Shown in pieces: positions 60,979 through 64,000 of a DNA stretch of 64,000 bases. Numbering within the stretch: the stretch's first letter is position 1; every line of letters begins with the position of its first letter. The notes beneath the pieces were generated by a model. That model did no database searches. It saw nothing but the letters and a program-made list of their open reading frames with translations, and was not told the DNA's origin. Source of the stretch: CAYPTB01 sp964413535 (GTDB lineage Bacteria > Planctomycetota > UBA1135 > GCA-002686595); the NCBI GenBank assembly GCA_964413535.1, contig CAYPTB010000062.1, positions 1-64,000 on the forward strand, read 5' to 3'. The position numbers and the translations under genes were made by a program.

Positions 60979-61194
60979 TCACGCTCGCTCGCGTCCCCTC
61001 GGCTCGCGATCGAATGCCTCTTCGGCCTCCGTGCACAGCCCGCGCTCGAACTGCGCCCGATCCTCTTCCGAGAAGAGCGCGACCGGGCTCCCGCAGCGCG
61101 TGCACCAGGCCTCGTTGGGAGACAGGAGGTAGGGCACGTAGGCCCGGCAGTTCCGACACCAGCGGCGGTCCGCATAGAAGTCGATCGTGGCCAT
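60979..61194 (-). CDS. Small zinc-ribbon protein
   Basis: 71 residues starting MATIDFYADRRWCRNC. Four cysteines in two CxxC knuckles (C13, C16, C31, C34) form a zinc ribbon, separated by RAYVPYLLSPNEAW. The acidic/basic tail is short. Such ribbons occur in small regulators and adaptor proteins. No function is assigned. The frame runs upstream to 61278, but that part is low-complexity. Confidence 0.65.
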   Translation of the reverse strand: MATIDFYADRRWCRNCRAYVPYLLSPNEAWCTRCGSPVALFSEEDRAQFERGLCTEAEEAFDREPRGRERA

Positions 61195-61299
61195 GGCGGC
61201 GAGGGGCGCGGGGTGAGCCCCGATGCTAGCCGCCGCCGCGCGCGCGCGCGGCGAAACAAGAGTCGTGCCGCGCGCCAACCTGCCTTCGGAGAAGAACTT

Positions 61300-62508
61300 C
61301 TAGTGCCGGTGCGACGTCTCGAAGTCGATCAGCCAGAAGAACGTGTACTCGTTGTGGTCCTCTTGCTTCTCGAACTCGAACATGCCGAGCGGGAAGAGCG
61401 AGAGCTCCCACAGGTCGAGCGGCTCGCGCGTGTCGGACGGCACCGTCGTGCGCCAGTAGTTGAAGCCGAACTGGAAGATGAAGTCGAGGAACGACACGCG
61501 TTTCGCGTCCGCGGTCGCGCTGTACTCGAACAGGATCGGGATGTCGAAGTCCGTCTCCTTGCGCATGTCGTCGATCGGGCGCAGCGCCGTGCTGTGAGCG
61601 CCGAGCGGACCTTCGACGGCGAGCTCGAGCGGATCGCCCGTCGGCTCGAGCTCGCCGTTCGTCGAGCCGCCCGCGAGCTGGGCCAGGTCCTCGAGCGGCC
61701 AGCGCTCGTGCGCGACGCGCCGGTACAGCGCCGCGCGCAGGTCCGCGAGCGAGAGCACGGCCTTGCCGTCGACCTGCTTCACGCGGTCCCCGGGCCGGAA
61801 GCCCGCGTGGTAGGCGGGCGAGCCCGTGACGACGCCCGTGACGAGCACCACCGGCCCTTCCGAGTGCCACACGGCGCCCGCGACGTCGGTCGGCACGTTG
61901 CCGACCTGGAGTCCGGTGTAGCTCTGCAACGCGGGCGAGTAGTCGAGCACGATCGACTCCGTGGCGCTCTTGCGGTCCATCACGGTCTCGGGAATCACCG
62001 TCACGGAGGCCGTCTGCTCCTCCGACAGCGGCTCGCCCGGCCGGCGGAAGACGCGCAGGACGAACTCGAGCGGCTCGCCCGCCACCGCGCGCGTCTGGAC
62101 CAGGTCCGAGAACTGATCGGAGCTCGTGATATGCACCCCACCGACGCTCAGGAGGATGTCGCCGCTCACGAGACCCGCCTTCCCGGCCGGACCGCGCGGA
62201 TCCACCTCGTCGATCCACACGCCGCGCCAGGGCTCGACGCCCACGGACTCCGCGCGGTTGCGGGTGACCGCCGAGACGCCCAGGCCGACGCGCGCGCGCT
62301 CCTCTTGGGACGACTCGGTGCGGTCGATGCGCGGCGCGTTGCCCCGGCCCGGCCCGGGGTGCATGCGCCACGAGGTCTTCGTGCCGTCGGAGAGCTCGGT
62401 CTCCGCGAGGAGCAGGCTGCTCCCGGTGCTGTCGTGGTAGTGGATCGAGCGGCAGGCGGCGAGGCTGGGGAGCAAGCCGAGCAGGATGACGAGGCGCATC
62501 GGTGACAT
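61300..62508 (-). CDS. PDZ-domain lipoprotein
   Basis: 402 residues from ATG 62508, with a strong Shine-Dalgarno (GGAGG, complement of CCTCC 62514-62518) five bases upstream. The lipobox is LAAC in LVILLGLLPSLAACRS. Two PDZ-like domains are visible: GVWIDEVDPRGPAGKAGLVS with GDILLSVGGVHI, and VVLVTGVVTGSPAYHAGFRP with GDRVKQVDGKAVLS. The C-terminal ~90 residues are aromatic-rich (FLDFIFQFGFNYWRT, YTFFWLIDF). PDZ lipoproteins typically recognise protein C-termini in the envelope. Confidence 0.88.
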   Translation of the reverse strand: MSPMRLVILLGLLPSLAACRSIHYHDSTGSSLLLAETELSDGTKTSWRMHPGPGRGNAPRIDRTESSQEERARVGLGVSAVTRNRAESVGVEPWRGVWIDEVDPRGPAGKAGLVSGDILLSVGGVHITSSDQFSDLVQTRAVAGEPLEFVLRVFRRPGEPLSEEQTASVTVIPETVMDRKSATESIVLDYSPALQSYTGLQVGNVPTDVAGAVWHSEGPVVLVTGVVTGSPAYHAGFRPGDRVKQVDGKAVLSLADLRAALYRRVAHERWPLEDLAQLAGGSTNGELEPTGDPLELAVEGPLGAHSTALRPIDDMRKETDFDIPILFEYSATADAKRVSFLDFIFQFGFNYWRTTVPSDTREPLDLWELSLFPLGMFEFEKQEDHNEYTFFWLIDFETSHRH

Positions 62509-62599
62509 GGGTTCCTCCGTGGTTGGGCGGGTTACGCCGCGCCGCCTCCCGCGGTTCCCGACGTCTCGCAGACTCTCCGGTTTCGTCGCGAGCGACATC

Positions 62600-63739
62600 T
62601 CACAGGCTGCCCCGCTGCTCGGCCTCCGCGACGAGCGTTCGGTTCTCCGCCCACCACGCGCGCCAGCGCTCGCTCGGACTCGCGGGGGACGCGGGCTCGG
62701 AGCTCGCGAAGAGGCGCCCGAGGAGCTCGCGCTCGCGCAGCGCCGCGGCTCCCCCGGGGCGCGGCCGCGGTGCGGCGAGCGGATCGGCGTCCGCCGCGCC
62801 GCGGATCGCGTCCAGGCGGCGCTCGACGAGCGCGGCCACTTCCCGATCGTCGCTCTCGAGCTGCGAGAGGAGCACGGGAACCACGTCGCTCACGGGGCCG
62901 AAAGTCTCGAGCTTCAGGTGCTCGCCCGTGCGCACGAAACGCACGGAAGCCGAGCCCACGGGTGCGGGCGGCGCGAGCTCGCGCGCGGTCGGCCCTGCGG
63001 CGAGCATCGCCCCGCGCTCGGCGTCCGTCGGCTCGACCTCGACGTTCGGGGCGAGGAGCGCTCGCGTCCGCGCCGCGCGTTCGAGCGCGGCGCCGAGGTC
63101 CTCGACGGCCGCGGCCAGGGCGCGGAAGTCGAGGGACACGAGCGGCCCCCGCCGGACCACGCGCTCGACCCGCTCGACGACCGGACGCTCGACGATCCGC
63201 TCGACCTCGACCTCGCGCACGAGCGGGACGAAGCGCGGCACTTCGATCGACCGCTCGACGACGCGTTCGACGACCACCGGCTCGCCCCGACTGGGCGCGC
63301 CTGCACCGCCTTCGCCGACGAGCCCCCCGAGCAGCCCGTCGGTCCCGGAGCGTTCCGCTGCGCCGCGGCCGCGCAGCGCGAGCCCGAACAGCACGAGCGC
63401 CGCGCCGATCAGCAAGGCTGCGGCGTGCGTCGCGAGGCGCCGCCGCCGCAGGCCCTGCGCGTGGCGACCCGCCGCGAGCAGCGCGGCGTCCTCCTCGCCG
63501 GCGCGGGCAGCCTGCGCCGCCGCGGCGTCCACGGCGGCGAGCAGCACGCCCTTCACGTGCGCCGACGTGCGGCGCGCAGGGGCCGAGCGCAGGTGCCCCA
63601 GCGCGCGCTCGTAGCTCTGCCAGCGTGCCGCGCAGACCGCGCACGCCGCGACGTGCGCGCGGAGCTCGCGTTCGCGCGCCGCGGGCAGCGCGCCGTCCAA
63701 CCACTCGGAGAAGTGCTCTCGTGCTCGTTCGCAGTTCAT
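62600..63739 (-). CDS. Anti-sigma factor with zinc-finger N-terminus
   Basis: 379 residues from ATG 63739, with GGAGG 7-11 bases upstream. The N-terminus holds the zinc-binding anti-sigma (ZAS) motif: CERAREHFSEWLDGALP and LRAHVAACAVCAARW (H-x3-C-x2-C). A single membrane helix follows (LATHAAALLIGAALVLFGLAL), then a coiled-coil-like VVVERVVERSIEVPRFVP stretch and a soluble C-terminal part. It should hold the ECF sigma factor encoded just upstream in check at the membrane. The start overlaps the sigma stop by 4 nt. Confidence 0.9.
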   Translation of the reverse strand: MNCERAREHFSEWLDGALPAARERELRAHVAACAVCAARWQSYERALGHLRSAPARRTSAHVKGVLLAAVDAAAAQAARAGEEDAALLAAGRHAQGLRRRRLATHAAALLIGAALVLFGLALRGRGAAERSGTDGLLGGLVGEGGAGAPSRGEPVVVERVVERSIEVPRFVPLVREVEVERIVERPVVERVERVVRRGPLVSLDFRALAAAVEDLGAALERAARTRALLAPNVEVEPTDAERGAMLAAGPTARELAPPAPVGSASVRFVRTGEHLKLETFGPVSDVVPVLLSQLESDDREVAALVERRLDAIRGAADADPLAAPRPRPGGAAALRERELLGRLFASSEPASPASPSERWRAWWAENRTLVAEAEQRGSL

Positions 63740-64000
63740 GGCGAACCTCCTGCTCGGATCTCGTTGCCGGCGCGTTCCCAACGCTCGCGGAACGCCGCCC
63801 GTCCGCGGCTCACGCGCGACTTGACCGTTCCCGGGGCGCACGCGAGCGCGCGCGCCGCCTCCTCGTACGAAAGTCCCTCGACGTCGATCAACACGAGCGC
63901 CGTGCGGAAGGGCTCCGCGACGCCGAGCAGCGCGGCCTCCACCGCACGGCGCTCGGCGCGCTCGTCCGCGGGATCCCCCGCGGCGAGCTCGGCCCGGAAC
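63736..64000 (-). CDS. ECF sigma factor, truncated by the window edge
   Basis: 88 codons remain, open to the right edge. The visible part is sigma region 4: FRTALVLIDVEGLSYEEAARAL, then ACAPGTVKSRVSRGRAAFRER, the helix-turn-helix of RpoE-like factors. The stop codon overlaps the ATG of the anti-sigma gene by 4 nt, the usual arrangement for a sigma/anti-sigma pair. Region 2 and the start lie outside the window. Confidence 0.88.
   Translation of the reverse strand, partial: FRAELAAGDPADERAERRAVEAALLGVAEPFRTALVLIDVEGLSYEEAARALACAPGTVKSRVSRGRAAFRERWERAGNEIRAGGSP

Noticed and set aside
1..64000. CRISPR arrays, rRNA genes, prophage or integron
   Set aside because: No regularly spaced repeats, ribosomal sequence, integrase or phage structural genes were seen.

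Overview
This is a 64 kb, very GC-rich bacterial window, mostly around 70% by eye. It most resembles a Planctomycetota (PVC-group) genome. The support is paired ECF sigma factors and Hanks-type kinases, a membrane protein with a formylglycine-generating-enzyme (SUMF1) domain, two extracellular sulfatase-fold proteins, a DUF3494 ice-binding protein and many predicted secreted or lipid-anchored proteins. This placement is inference from gene content. No rRNA, tRNA, CRISPR array, prophage or transposase gene was recognised.

Layout. 1-1.9 kb: C-terminal part of a SUMF1-domain protein cut by the window edge. 2.2-5.9 kb: a tightly overlapped three-gene cassette of a cobalamin-type radical SAM enzyme with a PqqD-like C-terminal tail, a 53-residue precursor-like peptide and a secreted five-haem cytochrome c. 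I did not recognise this set as a described system, and it is the main candidate for something new. 6-7.6 kb: a secreted von Willebrand A-domain protein. 7.7-21.3 kb: a complete 14-gene NADH:quinone oxidoreductase operon (nuoA-N), almost every gene overlapping the next. 21.4-22.8 kb: a lipoprotein metalloprotease-like gene. 23-25 kb: a minus-strand pair of coiled-coil protein and MamK-like actin. 25.4-30.4 kb: a DUF1573-type lipoprotein and an actinobacterial-style fused 2-oxoglutarate dehydrogenase E1/E2.

30.5-32.9 kb is a lower-GC patch with an atypical FixJ-like regulator and an ice-binding protein. 32.9-34.8 kb holds glutathione S-transferase, glyoxalase I and a coiled-coil gene, with a perfect 40-bp inverted repeat between the last two. 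34.9-38 kb is a sulfatase-fold plus GT-C glycosyltransferase pair. 38-41 kb is a large secreted M36-like metalloprotease. 41.3-44.8 kb carries an alkyltransferase-like protein, a methyltransferase, a secreted TPR-like protein and a BolA/monothiol-glutaredoxin pair. 44.8-46.7 kb is gene-poor with short repeats. 46.7-49 kb is an ECF sigma/Ser-Thr kinase pair. 49.4-64 kb holds a small secreted protein, an HDOD protein, an M16-like protease, a second envelope module (SGNH hydrolase, GT-C protein, sulfatase), a TlpA-like thioredoxin, a GT2 glycosyltransferase, a secreted methyltransferase-like protein, a zinc-ribbon protein, a PDZ lipoprotein, and an anti-sigma/ECF sigma pair cut by the right edge.

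How the genes fit together. The core metabolic part (complex I and 2-oxoglutarate dehydrogenase) indicates aerobic-type respiration with a full NADH input. Much of the rest concerns the envelope: two related sulfatase/GT-C modules, several metalloproteases, thioredoxin-like and PDZ proteins, and two one-component sigma or kinase signalling loci. The BolA/Grx pair and the GST/glyoxalase pair are glutathione-linked.
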